This document shows, in pieces, positions 23,743 to 32,170 of a stretch of 59,593 bases of DNA. This DNA is from Verrucomicrobiaceae bacterium UBA7681 (GTDB taxonomy: Bacteria > Verrucomicrobiota > Verrucomicrobiia > Verrucomicrobiales > Verrucomicrobiaceae): the NCBI GenBank assembly GCA_002482965.1, contig DLGZ01000080.1:173089-232681 (forward strand). Direction: 5' to 3'. Position 1 is the stretch's first letter. Each line of letters begins with the position of its first letter. The translations under genes and the position numbers were made by a program. The notes under the pieces are model-generated. The model did not search any database, had not been told where the DNA came from, and saw only the letters and a program-made list of their open reading frames with translations.

Positions 23743-24381
23743 ATGAAACTTTCCACGTTATCATTCTCTCTGCTCGGTTTGGCGATGCTTGCCACGAATG
23801 CATCTGCCCAGGAACCCAAGAAGCTGGACGACACGCCTGTGCCATTTCCGAAGCTGGAGCACTTCGCCCCTTTGTGGCAGCGTTCCATTTTCACCACGAA
23901 AGATCTGCCTTCTCCTGATGCGCCGACCGGGCCGAATTTTGCCGACAATTATAATATTTCCGGCGTGTATGAGTTCGACGGCGCAGTTACTTTTGTGCTG
24001 GCGGACAGGACCACGTCGCAATTCATGGAGGTACGGATTGGCACTGAAAACGAGTTTGGCATCAAGGTGCGCGCGGTGAAGCCGGGCGAGACCGTCGAAA
24101 CGACTCGAGTTCAATTGCAGAAGGGTGACCAAGTCGGCTGGGTAGGCGTCGCCGAAGCTGCCGCCCCTGCAGTCGAGGTCAGGAGTGCCATCCCCACGCA
24201 GCAGTCTGCAGCGCCGAATCAAGGTCGAGGCATGCCGCAGCGTCAAAATATGAACGCTCCGCCTGTCCAAACGGGCCTGCCGCCCAATCCGATTCTTCCT
24301 CCTCCTTCCACTCCGATCCCGGGCGGTGCATCCAGACCCGCTGCGCCACGGATCAATGATGTGCCGCTTCCTCCACCGTGA
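23743..24381 (+). CDS. GspC/PilP-like periplasmic secretion component
   Basis: A 212-residue protein with a signal peptide (LSFSLLGLAMLATNASA). After FAPLWQRSIFTTKDLP comes a small beta domain (residues 65-130: ISGVYEFDGAVTFVLAD, VKPGETVETTRVQLQKGD) in the style of the GspC HR/PilP domain that contacts the secretin. The last 70 residues are Pro/Gln-rich and probably disordered. It starts 2 bases after gspM and ends the operon. In standard systems GspC is encoded at the other end, and the secretin GspD is not present here. Confidence 0.6.
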   Translation: MKLSTLSFSLLGLAMLATNASAQEPKKLDDTPVPFPKLEHFAPLWQRSIFTTKDLPSPDAPTGPNFADNYNISGVYEFDGAVTFVLADRTTSQFMEVRIGTENEFGIKVRAVKPGETVETTRVQLQKGDQVGWVGVAEAAAPAVEVRSAIPTQQSAAPNQGRGMPQRQNMNAPPVQTGLPPNPILPPPSTPIPGGASRPAAPRINDVPLPPP

Positions 24382-24413
24382 GGGGTTCAAGCGTCCTGTG
24401 ATAACAGGCATGT

Positions 24414-24440
24414 CATGGCTTGCCAAATGGCTGAGCCATG
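24414..24440. repeat. Inverted repeat at the DUF5069 start
   Basis: CATGGCT and AGCCATG, 13 bases apart, flank and include the ATG at 24438. If it forms in mRNA, the start codon would be paired. There is no T-run. Functional meaning is uncertain. Confidence 0.35.
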
Positions 24441-24917
24441 GAGAAAAGTGCCGTCATGCCCCACGTCCCAGGTCTCCGCAGTTGCTACGCCAAGGTCGGC
24501 CGTTTCATCTATTTCGGTCGCATGCTCGACAAGGTCCGTCTGCATGCTGCGTCCAAGCTGCCCGATGATTATCTGGCGCAGTTGGGAGACACGCAGTTTT
24601 ACACGCTGGACGGTCGTTGCTGCCGTTTTCTCGGTGTGCCGTATGCCGCACTCCAGACACGCGTCCTCGAAGGCGGCACCGATGAAGAGATCCTCGCCTG
24701 GGTGCATGCGCGTGGCACTGCCCGCACGGATGAGGAGTGCCACATGTGGAACCGCTTCATTGCCAAACTCGGCTGGCGTGACGAACGCTCCGCCGTGCTC
24801 CCCCAGCGTATTCTAGACAGCGGCCTCAGCAGCAAGCCGATTGAAACGCTCATTGACCACATCGAGTATGACGAAGGCCGCGACCCCGTCGGCGAACGCG
24901 CATGGGAAGGTGTCTGA
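24438..24917 (+). CDS. DUF5069 protein
   Basis: A 159-residue soluble protein of the DUF5069 family, small proteins frequent in Verrucomicrobiota and of unknown function. Family-like segments are LRSCYAKVGRFIYFGRMLDK and HAASKLPDDYLAQLG near the N-terminus and the late acidic HIEYDEGRDP. ATG at 24438 or 24456 could be used. A second member is at 45375. It is not obviously linked to the secretion operon 56 bases upstream. Confidence 0.75.
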   Translation: MEKSAVMPHVPGLRSCYAKVGRFIYFGRMLDKVRLHAASKLPDDYLAQLGDTQFYTLDGRCCRFLGVPYAALQTRVLEGGTDEEILAWVHARGTARTDEECHMWNRFIAKLGWRDERSAVLPQRILDSGLSSKPIETLIDHIEYDEGRDPVGERAWEGV

Positions 24918-25012
24918 CGAAGGTCATACTGGGAGGCATGCACGAATGATGCAGCGCTTTCCGCTGCTACATCTCCTTTGCCCGTTCCTCGGGTCTGTTT
25001 TAGTCTGTTGTG

Positions 25013-25825
25013 ATGCTTGAGCACTTCATCCCATCTCTACGAGATTTTGATCCCGATTTGCGGGAGGTTTTCATGCAGAAGCTACGCGTGCGTTGGACGC
25101 ATACCTCCACCGCACTGGAGGGAAACACCCTCAATGAAGGCGAAATACTCGGTCTCCTGCAATACGGTCTGACCATCGCGGGCAAGCCGCTCGCGCATCA
25201 CAACGAGGTACTGGGGCACAGCCGAGCCATCGAGCTGCTCTATCGCCTGATTGCCGAATCCCGTCCTCTTGCAGAGACGGACTTGCATGCGCTGCACATG
25301 GCCATTCAGACCAGTGTGGAGGTGGATTATTTAAAGCCTGTAGGCGCCTGGAAACGCGAGCCCAATTCCACCCTCGCCAAGCAAGGTGGCAGGACCGTCA
25401 TCAATGACACATACGCCACGCCCGAGCAGGTGCCTGCACTGATGCGTGAATGGCTCAGCGGTTTCGCTCTGCGCCGGAGCGATCCCACCGTATCCGCGTT
25501 GGATGCCTATGTCTGGACCCACGCCACGCTCGTGCGCATTCACCCTTATGCAGATGGGACTGGCCGTCTTGCCCGACTTGTAGCCAATATTCCGGTTATT
25601 GAGAAAGGTTGCCTGCCCATTCTTGTGCCTGCGGAGCAGCGGCTCGACTACGTCGAGGCTCTCGCTTCCTGGCAGCTGGCCAGTGGTGCTCTTCGCAGTG
25701 GTTCAGTGCTGGAGGGAGTTCAAGAAAAGCTGGCCCGTTTTCATGCGCAATCTACCGTGTGGATGACGGCTTCGTCTGCACTTATGGACGAAGTAGAGGA
25801 ACTGCAACGGCAGCGGCGGGCTTGA
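25013..25825 (+). CDS. Fic-domain protein with built-in inhibitory helix
   Basis: A 270-residue Fic protein, the family that transfers AMP or other phosphoryl groups from nucleotides onto target hydroxyls. The Fic core is HPYADGTGRLAR (His177), with Thr where most members have Asn (HPFxDGNGR). The N-terminal STALEGN segment (residues 32-38) fits the autoinhibitory (S/T)xxxE(G/N) motif, so this is class II, whose Glu obstructs ATP binding. Residues 100-160 form a helical region before the core, and a short HTH-like C-terminus is possible but unclear. Single gene, convergent with the DUF1553 gene 14 bases away; no antitoxin neighbour. Confidence 0.87.
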   Translation: MLEHFIPSLRDFDPDLREVFMQKLRVRWTHTSTALEGNTLNEGEILGLLQYGLTIAGKPLAHHNEVLGHSRAIELLYRLIAESRPLAETDLHALHMAIQTSVEVDYLKPVGAWKREPNSTLAKQGGRTVINDTYATPEQVPALMREWLSGFALRRSDPTVSALDAYVWTHATLVRIHPYADGTGRLARLVANIPVIEKGCLPILVPAEQRLDYVEALASWQLASGALRSGSVLEGVQEKLARFHAQSTVWMTASSALMDEVEELQRQRRA

Positions 25826-25839
25826 ATGTTGGCGCGGAT

Positions 25840-28176
25840 TCACTCCCGCGTGATCGTCTCGTCCAGATTCAGCATCACGCGAGCCACCGCCTGCCAGGCT
25901 TGAGGCTCAGTGGCGTTCGCTTTACGTTCGGCAGCGAGCAGGCGCATGAGGGGCTGGCGTTCGTGGTCGAGGGGTGGACGGGAGAGGCAGAGCTGGTAGG
26001 CGCGGGTGATGCGCGCGTCGTCGGTTTTGGCTTCCTTGATCAGACGTGCGGCCAAAGCCTGCGCGAACTCAACGAAGGCGCTGTCATTGAGCAGCGTGAG
26101 AGCCTGTAGCGGGGTGTTGCTGCGGACGCGCCGCGTGCAGGTGCTGAAACCGTCTGGAGCATCGAAGACGCTGAGCGCGGGTGGTGGGGTGGCGCGGAAA
26201 ATGAACGTGTAGATGCCGCGCCGGTAGCGGTCACTGCCTTTGCTGAGGGGCCAGCCACGTTTCACCTGCCCCAGGGACATGACGCCCTCAGGAATGGGCG
26301 GATACACGGGCGCACCACCCATCTTGGATGAGAGCAGGCCGCTGGTGGCGAGGCAGACATCGCGCACGATTTCGGCATCCAGGCGCAGGCGGTTTTGCCG
26401 CCAGAGGAGGTAGTTGTTAGGATCAACTGCTGCAGCATCTGGACGAATGACGGAAGACTGCTGATACGTCGCGCTGGTGACGATGAGCTTGTGCAGATAC
26501 TTGAGGCTCCAGCCGTGCTCCATGAAATCGACGGCGAGCCAATCGAGGAGTTCAGGGTGGCTGGGCAGACGGCCCATGGTGCCGAAGTCGTTTTCAGTTT
26601 CGACGAGGCCGCGTCCGAAGTACTGCTGCCAGACGCGATTCACGATGACGCGGGCCGTGAGCGGGTTCGTTGGATCAATGATCCAGCGTGCGAGTGCTAG
26701 GCGGTCTGCCTTGGCACCTGCGGGCAGGGGCGGCAGCACCGCGAGGACCCCGGGAAGCACCTCTTCATCTGGACGGGTGAAATCGCCCTTGATGAACAGC
26801 GTGGTTTTACGTGGCTGCGGCAATTCCTTCATCACGAGGGTGGTGGTGCCGGTCTTGAAGATGTTGTCGAGTTCGAGGTGGCGGTCGTAGAGCGGATTGA
26901 AGACGCTGTCAGACGTGCCCGTCATCGCTTTGAAGAGAATTCGCTGATCTGCGGCACCACGTTTGGCGTCACGCTTGGCCAGTGACTTGAGGGCTTCGGC
27001 ATCGACCAGTTTTTTGGACTGGTCACCGAGGGTCTTTTCCCATTCCTGCAGCACGTCGAGGCGTTCCTTGATGTGAGCGTCAATCTGCTTGAGCACCTGG
27101 GTGTGCTCTGCCTTCAGCTTATCGAGATCCTGGCCTGGATCGGGAACGGGAAGTGTTGGCTCGTCCTGGTTGTTGAGGAAGGCGAAGAACTGATAGTACT
27201 CGCGATGGCTGATGGGGTCGAATTTATGATCGTGGCACTGCGCACAGCCGATGGTGAGGCCTAGCCACACCGTGCCAGTGGTGGCGACGCGGTCGAAGAC
27301 GCTCTCGATACGGAACTGCTCCTTGTCGATGCCGCCCTCCTGATTGATCTGCGTGTTGCGATGAAAGCCCGTGGCGATGAGTTGATCGCGAGAAGACTTG
27401 GGCAGCATATCACCCGCGAGTTGTTCCAGAGTGAACCGGTCGAAAGGCATGTCCTGGTTCAAGGCATTGACGACATAATCGCGATACGGCCAGATGCTGC
27501 GCGGAGCGTCGATGCTGTAACCATTGCTGTCACCGTAGCGTGCCTGATCGAGCCACCAGCGACCCCAGCGCTCGCCGTAGTGTTTGGATGCGAGGAGAGT
27601 GGTGACCAAATGCGGGATGCTGGCAAAGGGGTCGACTTCGGCAGGCGCAGGCGGAAGGCCGGTGAGATCGAGGTAAATGCGGCGGATGAGGGTGGCAGGT
27701 GGGGCATGAAGCGACGGGAGGAGACCCTCTTTGGCGAGGCGTGCGCGGATGAAGGAGTCGATGGGGTGATTAATGTTGTTGGATGGCAGCGGCAATTTCA
27801 CCGGCGCAATGAAAGCCCAGTGCCGGTCATCGCTGGGTGTTTCCTCAGCGGGAGCATGCGCACCTTCAGCCGCCCACTGGGTGATGAGCGCGATCTGCGC
27901 GGAATCGAGCGGGCCGCGCTTGTAGGGCATCTGCGGGATCTCATCGTGAATGCCGGAGACCACTTGCACAAGGAGATCAGGTAGGGCCGCCCCGCGCTTG
28001 CCTCCAGTGCGTAAGGCGGCGGCCGTGTCGAGCCTGAGCTGTGACTTCTGCGTCGTGGCCCCGTGGCATTTCACGCAGTGCTGCTGCAGCATCGGTTTGA
28101 TCTGAGTGGTGTAATCCACCGCCGCATGACTGGTGGCGGCGAAGAGCAGGAGTGTGATGAAGGTACAGCGGAGCAT
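25840..28176 (-). CDS. DUF1549/DUF1553 cytochrome-like exported protein (PSCyt1-PSCyt2-PSD1)
   Basis: A 778-residue exported protein typical of Planctomycetes and Verrucomicrobia. Signal peptide (FITLLLFAATSHA), then a cytochrome c-like PSCyt1 domain with heme motif CVKCH (residues 34-38), PSCyt2/DUF1549 (about 135-340) with GCAQCHDHKFDP, and the C-terminal PSD1/DUF1553 domain (about 490-770; LTARVIVNRVWQQYFGRG, HPELLDWLA, NTPLQALTLLND). The family is thought to take part in oxidative breakdown of complex carbohydrates; the electron partner is unknown. The ATG at 28176 begins the signal peptide. No DUF1501 partner is adjacent, unlike the second copy at 35971. Confidence 0.9.
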   Translation of the reverse strand: MLRCTFITLLLFAATSHAAVDYTTQIKPMLQQHCVKCHGATTQKSQLRLDTAAALRTGGKRGAALPDLLVQVVSGIHDEIPQMPYKRGPLDSAQIALITQWAAEGAHAPAEETPSDDRHWAFIAPVKLPLPSNNINHPIDSFIRARLAKEGLLPSLHAPPATLIRRIYLDLTGLPPAPAEVDPFASIPHLVTTLLASKHYGERWGRWWLDQARYGDSNGYSIDAPRSIWPYRDYVVNALNQDMPFDRFTLEQLAGDMLPKSSRDQLIATGFHRNTQINQEGGIDKEQFRIESVFDRVATTGTVWLGLTIGCAQCHDHKFDPISHREYYQFFAFLNNQDEPTLPVPDPGQDLDKLKAEHTQVLKQIDAHIKERLDVLQEWEKTLGDQSKKLVDAEALKSLAKRDAKRGAADQRILFKAMTGTSDSVFNPLYDRHLELDNIFKTGTTTLVMKELPQPRKTTLFIKGDFTRPDEEVLPGVLAVLPPLPAGAKADRLALARWIIDPTNPLTARVIVNRVWQQYFGRGLVETENDFGTMGRLPSHPELLDWLAVDFMEHGWSLKYLHKLIVTSATYQQSSVIRPDAAAVDPNNYLLWRQNRLRLDAEIVRDVCLATSGLLSSKMGGAPVYPPIPEGVMSLGQVKRGWPLSKGSDRYRRGIYTFIFRATPPPALSVFDAPDGFSTCTRRVRSNTPLQALTLLNDSAFVEFAQALAARLIKEAKTDDARITRAYQLCLSRPPLDHERQPLMRLLAAERKANATEPQAWQAVARVMLNLDETITRE

Positions 28177-28256
28177 TCGGAAAAAGAGAAGCAGGGCGGG
28201 CAGAAGGTACGTTGGGTAGCGGGGGGCTTCTTCCGCGGTCTGGCAAACACAGCCAC

Positions 28257-28290
28257 AAAAAAGCCGCACTCGCGCGGGGGCGGGTGCGGC
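28257..28290 (-). terminator. Rho-independent terminator of EF-hand gene 1
   Basis: On the minus strand an 11-bp GC stem (outer arms GCCGCAC/GTGCGGC) is followed by TTTTTT, 37 bases after the stop at 28327. Near-identical hairpins follow each of the other two EF-hand genes. Confidence 0.88.
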
Positions 28291-28326
28291 TTTGAGTGAC
28301 TTCTGAGAGCCAAAGAGACAGAGGGA

Positions 28327-28638
28327 TCAGGCGTCCTTCTTTTTCTTGCCAGCGGCGGCCATTTCTTCCTTGGTGAGTGAACCGTCGGAGTCCTTGTCCA
28401 TGCGGGTGAACATTTCACCAGCCTTGGTGGCGTCCTTTTTGCCCATCGGACTTGCCATCCATTCTTCCTTGCTGATGGAGCCATTGCCATCCTTGTCGAG
28501 CATCTTGAAGCGTGCTTCCGGATTCATCTTGGGCTTGCCCTTGTCGCCATCGGGCTTCTTGGGGGCATCGCCTTCAGCGGCGAAGGAGGTGATTGCGGAG
28601 AGGGCCAGGAGGGCGAGGAACGAGCTGATAACTTTCAT
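28327..28638 (-). CDS. Small secreted EF-hand protein 1
   Basis: A 103-residue protein with a signal peptide (KVISSFLALLALSAITSFA) and two EF-hand loops, DKDGNGSISKEE and DKDSDGSLTKEE, so it should bind two Ca2+ outside the cytoplasm. The mature N-terminus is Lys/Pro-rich (DAPKKPDGDKGKPK) and the tail is KKKKDA. One of three tandem paralogues with shared leader and terminator. The partner is unknown; it may act as a calcium buffer or sensor. Confidence 0.9.
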   Translation of the reverse strand: MKVISSFLALLALSAITSFAAEGDAPKKPDGDKGKPKMNPEARFKMLDKDGNGSISKEEWMASPMGKKDATKAGEMFTRMDKDSDGSLTKEEMAAAGKKKKDA

Positions 28639-28735
28639 GTGAGTCAATGTTGGGTTGTTGATGTGGAGCGCGGGATTCTGGAACTCCAGACCGGCGCGTG
28701 GCGGGTTAAACGAGCAGCGGTCCGTTCGGTTGCGC
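28639..28735 (-). promoter_or_regulatory. Conserved leader of EF-hand gene 1 with hairpin
   Basis: The region upstream of the start is shared with the other two EF-hand units: TTTAAC, CGCC, CGCGCCGG, a hairpin, CCCGCGC, then CAACCCAA. The hairpin at 28678-28689 reads CTGGA-GT-TCCAG on the minus strand. It probably contains the promoter and a 5' UTR element. Confidence 0.6.
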
Positions 28736-28790
28736 GGAATTGTCATTGTTTTTTGGAGATGTGCTTCTGCGGTCCGGCCAACATGCACGC

Positions 28791-28823
28791 AAAAAAGCCG
28801 CACTCGCGCGAGGCGGGTGCGGC
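28791..28823 (-). terminator. Rho-independent terminator of EF-hand gene 2
   Basis: Same GCCGCAC/GTGCGGC stem as the first unit, followed on the minus strand by TTTTTT. It lies 36 bases after the stop of the gene at 28859. Confidence 0.87.
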
Positions 28824-28858
28824 GTGGTGACTTGTGGAAAATCAAAGAGTCAGAGTGC

Positions 28859-29158
28859 TCAGGCGTCCTTCTTTTTCTTCGGGGTCATTTCTTCCTTGGT
28901 GAGGAAGCCGTCGCTGTTCTTGTCCATCTTGCCGAAGCGTCCGGTGGCCTTGGCTTCGTCCTTCTTGGCCTGAGGTGAGGCCAGGAATTCCGCCTTGGAG
29001 ACTTTGCCGTCTTTGTCGGTGTCCAGCTTCGTGATCATTTCTTCCGGGCTCAACTTGGGCTTGTCGCCAGCAGGCTTCTTGGGGGCATCACCTTCAGCGG
29101 CGAAGGAGGTGACTGCGGAGAGGGCCAGGATGGCGAGAAGCGAGGTGATAACTTTCAT
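28859..29158 (-). CDS. Small secreted EF-hand protein 2
   Basis: A 99-residue paralogue of the neighbouring genes: signal peptide KVITSLLAILALSAVTSFA, Lys/Pro-rich segment, then EF-hand loops DTDKDGKVSKAE and DKNSDGFLTKEE and a KKKKDA tail. The first loop differs most from copy 1, while the signal peptide and tail are nearly unchanged. Own leader and terminator, so probably a separate transcript. Confidence 0.9.
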   Translation of the reverse strand: MKVITSLLAILALSAVTSFAAEGDAPKKPAGDKPKLSPEEMITKLDTDKDGKVSKAEFLASPQAKKDEAKATGRFGKMDKNSDGFLTKEEMTPKKKKDA

Positions 29159-29245
29159 GGGGTCAATAGGTTGGGTTGCTGATGTGGAGCGTGGAATTCT
29201 GGAGGTCCCAGTCCGGCGCGTGCCGTGTTAAACGAGAAGCCGCCG
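29159..29245 (-). promoter_or_regulatory. Conserved leader of EF-hand gene 2 with hairpin
   Basis: Same block order as the other two leaders. The hairpin at 29199-29211 reads CTGGG-ACC-TCCAG on the minus strand, with a G-U pair at the position that is A-U in copy 1 and G-C in copy 3. Confidence 0.6.
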
Positions 29246-29313
29246 ATTTCGTTTCGATCAATGATCATGTTTTTTGTGAACAGGATCAGGGCCGCCTGAT
29301 GCAGGCATCATAA

Positions 29314-29342
29314 CGCCGCACTCGCGCGGGGCGGGTGCGGCG
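29314..29342 (-). terminator. Terminator-like hairpin after EF-hand gene 3
   Basis: CGCCGCAC/GTGCGGCG stem identical in plan to the other two, 33 bases after the gene stop. The minus-strand T-run has decayed (GTTATG), so termination is likely weaker and reads toward copy 2 are possible. Confidence 0.65.
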
Positions 29343-29375
29343 TGGCAGACTTGTTGAAGTCAAAGAACAGGAGGC

Positions 29376-29678
29376 TTAGGCGTCCTTCTTTTTCTTTGGA
29401 GCAGCGGTGAACTCTTCCTTGGAAAGAGATCCGTCCTTGTCCTTGTCTTTCTTGGTGAAGGAAGCCTCGGACTTGGCAGCATCCTTGGAGCCCTTGAGGA
29501 ACTCCTCCTTGCTGACTTTGCCGTCTTTGTCGGCGTCCTTCTTGGTGAACATTTCTTCCGGGCTCATCTTGGGCTTGCCCTTGTCGCCTTCAGGCTTCTT
29601 GGGAGCATCACCTTCAGCGGCGAAGGTGGTGACGGCGGAAAGAGCCAGAATGGCGAGGAACGAGGTGATAACTTTCAT
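29376..29678 (-). CDS. Small secreted EF-hand protein 3
   Basis: A 100-residue paralogue: signal peptide KVITSFLAILALSAVTTFA, linker DAPKKPEGDKGKPK, EF-hand loops DADKDGKVSKEE and DKDKDGSLSKEE, and tail KKKKDA. First of the three in transcription order. Both loops are canonical, with Asp at positions 1, 3 and 5 and Glu at 12. Confidence 0.9.
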   Translation of the reverse strand: MKVITSFLAILALSAVTTFAAEGDAPKKPEGDKGKPKMSPEEMFTKKDADKDGKVSKEEFLKGSKDAAKSEASFTKKDKDKDGSLSKEEFTAAPKKKKDA

Positions 29679-29765
29679 GTGGATCAGTATTGGGTTGTGG
29701 ATATGAGCGCGGGATTCTGGGTAGCCCAGTCCGGCGCGTGGCGTGTTAAACGACGCGCCGTTCAT
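29679..29765 (-). promoter_or_regulatory. Conserved leader of EF-hand gene 3 with hairpin
   Basis: The hairpin at 29717-29729 reads CTGGG-CTA-CCCAG on the minus strand, set within the same conserved blocks as copies 1 and 2. The upstream flank beyond TTTAAC is not shared. Confidence 0.6.
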
Positions 29766-29824
29766 TCCATTTCAAAAATTCTCAGAGGAATTTTCTAAGT
29801 GCCATTTTCTGTAACGAATAGAGG

Positions 29825-31363
29825 TTACAGCAACCGCGCTGCCGCCTCAGCCAGGGGACTGCGTTCGCCTTTGACCAAGGGGACGTGCGCCGCGAACGTC
29901 TGGCCGCGCATACGCTGGCGGGTGTACACCAGCCCATTGCTGCGACTGTCCACGTAAGGGTTGTCGATCTGCGCCGGGTCGCCGACGAGGACGAGCTTGG
30001 ATCCGCGTGACATGCGGGTGACGATGGTTTTGGCCTCCAGCGGCGTGAGCTGCTGCGCTTCATCCAGGATGAAAAAGCGGTCAGGTATGCTGCGACCACG
30101 GATGTAGCAGAGAGCCTCCACCTCAATGACGCCCTGCTGAATGAGCGGGTCATACGGCGCGGCTGGCGCGGCGATCTGCTGCTGCGGTTCGGGCATGAAG
30201 CGGTTCTTTTTACGTGCCGGTCCCTGCTGCGTGCCTTCCATCGGGCGCATCAGGAGATCCAGCGCGTCATAGACGGGCTGCAGCCAGGGGCGCATTTTTT
30301 CCTGCAATGACCCAGGTAGGAAGCCGACGGTCTGACCCATGGCAACGATGGGGCGGCTCACGGTCAATCCATGGTAGGTGCGGTTAAACACCTGCTGCAA
30401 AGCGGCCGCGACGGCCAGCAGGGTCTTGCCAGTACCAGCCTGACCGTAGCATGTGACGAGGCTGATCTCAGGATCGAGCAGCGCATCCAGGAAGCATGCC
30501 TGACCGAGATTCATCGGCTTGATGGCGCGGCCTTGGCCAACCTTGATCGACTCCGGCGTGTGGTGCAGTCGCACAAACTCGCCGTTTGCACTGAGCTTTG
30601 CGGGCATCGTGGCCTTGTCCCCGGCGGAGAGCAGCGCATAATCATTGACGACCATGCCCACGGTGCGGTTTTCCGGCATGGGCAGGATGCCGCTGCTGGC
30701 GAAGCGCTGCAGCTCATGCTGGCTGACCTCGATGCGGGCGATGTCAAAATTCGCGACCTCACGTGGCTCCACTTTGTCATGCAGATAGTCCTCGCACTCG
30801 ATGCCCACGGCACGTGCCTTGAGCTGCATGTTGAGGTCTTTGCTCACGAGAATGACTGGCGGCGAAACCTGCTCGCTCAGCCAGAGTGTGCAGGCTAGGA
30901 TGCGGTGGTCGGCTTTGTCCAGATCGTGAAAAATACGCTCAAATCCCTGCACGCTAGGGTGCTTGCGTGCCTCAGCAGGATCATAAACAGCGACGCGGAT
31001 GCTGCCGCCACCGTCGGTCGGAACACCTGTGGTGACCGATGCACCTTTGTTGGAAAAAATCTTCATCAGCGCCCGATGCACTTCGCGGGCGTTGGCACCG
31101 CGTTCAGTCATCTCATTCTTAAAGCGGTCCAGTTCGCTGAGCACATCGACAGGAATGCAGATGTGATTTTCGGCGAAGCGGTGGATGCAGGCGGGATCGT
31201 GCAGCAGGACGTTGGTGTCGAGGACGAAGGTCTTGGTGGCAGTGACGGGACCCGCGCGGCGGCGGCGGGAGGGGGTGGCGGAAGGGGAAACAGGACCAGG
31301 GTCGGAAGCGCGGGTGGTGCTAGCGGGTGAGATTACCGATGCTGAGTGGTCGTCACGGTCCAT
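29825..31363 (-). CDS. PIN-PhoH fusion protein (PhoH2/YlaK family)
   Basis: A 512-residue cytosolic protein: a basic disordered N-terminus (1-40), a PIN ribonuclease domain (about 44-200, starting TKTFVLDTNVLLHDP, with acidic DKADHRILACTLWL), then a PhoH P-loop ATPase (about 270-512; CYGQAGTGKTLLA Walker A, FFILDEAQQLTPLEAKTI Walker B). Proteins of this build are RNA helicase/RNases. The first ATG, at 31363, was used. It starts a single-gene unit; the 263 bases before it show no gene or clear promoter. Confidence 0.92.
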   Translation of the reverse strand: MDRDDHSASVISPASTTRASDPGPVSPSATPSRRRRAGPVTATKTFVLDTNVLLHDPACIHRFAENHICIPVDVLSELDRFKNEMTERGANAREVHRALMKIFSNKGASVTTGVPTDGGGSIRVAVYDPAEARKHPSVQGFERIFHDLDKADHRILACTLWLSEQVSPPVILVSKDLNMQLKARAVGIECEDYLHDKVEPREVANFDIARIEVSQHELQRFASSGILPMPENRTVGMVVNDYALLSAGDKATMPAKLSANGEFVRLHHTPESIKVGQGRAIKPMNLGQACFLDALLDPEISLVTCYGQAGTGKTLLAVAAALQQVFNRTYHGLTVSRPIVAMGQTVGFLPGSLQEKMRPWLQPVYDALDLLMRPMEGTQQGPARKKNRFMPEPQQQIAAPAAPYDPLIQQGVIEVEALCYIRGRSIPDRFFILDEAQQLTPLEAKTIVTRMSRGSKLVLVGDPAQIDNPYVDSRSNGLVYTRQRMRGQTFAAHVPLVKGERSPLAEAAARLL

Positions 31364-31626
31364 GGTAGTTTAGTGGGTGTAGTGGTTGCCTGCGTTGAAA
31401 AAGGCGGGGACAGTTTTTCGTTGGCGCGGGGGAGAGCCAAACGTACCGATCCCGATATGTGATTATTTGAATGAATCACGGTAATTGTCAGAGAGTGTCA
31501 GAACGTGGAGTGGCTGGCAAGAACTTATTCACAAAGACGAAGTTATTCACATTCCACGACACGTTCATTCGTTCGCCTTACAACGCACACCTCAGGCCAA
31601 ACGGATGGATAACTTTAGGAATCCAC

Positions 31627-32070
31627 TCAAAAAGGCACTTCAAAATACTCCAAGGCCCACTCACGCATGTAACGTACCCCGTTGGGAACGAAGCGGTAGA
31701 TGATCAGCTCAGGATTGTCGATGCTGCCGAGGTAGGCACGCAGCAAGGGATTCGAGTTCCAGATTTCCTCCAGCAGCGGACGCTCGGTCAGGATCTCTGC
31801 GGTCGCCGTGATGCGTAACTGATTATCTTGGTCGTCCTTGTAGCAAAGCTCTGCCTTGGGATTGGCCGCCAGTTCGTGCGTCTTGCCATAGCGGCGCAGA
31901 TTGGCCACATAGACCGTGAAGCCGTCCGTGCGTACTGGGGAGACAGGGCGCAGCCGTGGCTGGTCACCATCCACCGTGGCCAGCATGGGAAACTTCGCGG
32001 CACGCATGGTGGCCTGCGCAAGCTGCGGAAGTTCGGCGGGATCAACGGGCTGGGGCAGTGGGCGGGACAT
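31627..32070 (-). CDS. Pyridoxamine 5'-phosphate oxidase-like FMN-binding protein
   Basis: A 147-residue split-barrel protein of the PNPOx-like family that binds FMN or F420-type cofactors. Segments: FPMLATVDGDQPRLRPVSPV, GFTVYVANLRRYGKTHELAA and AELCYKDDQDNQLRITATAE. Similar proteins act as general-stress flavoproteins; the substrate is unknown. The ATG at 32070 matches the usual N-terminus. It is divergent from the AI-2E gene. Confidence 0.8.
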   Translation of the reverse strand: MSRPLPQPVDPAELPQLAQATMRAAKFPMLATVDGDQPRLRPVSPVRTDGFTVYVANLRRYGKTHELAANPKAELCYKDDQDNQLRITATAEILTERPLLEEIWNSNPLLRAYLGSIDNPELIIYRFVPNGVRYMREWALEYFEVPF

Positions 32071-32170
32071 GGTGGACGACGATACTCCTTGCGCCTGTGC
32101 TGTCCAATTTACGGGCATCTTTGGAGTACCCAAACTGCGGTGACTGGCTAGGCTGCGCGCCATTCTCCCG

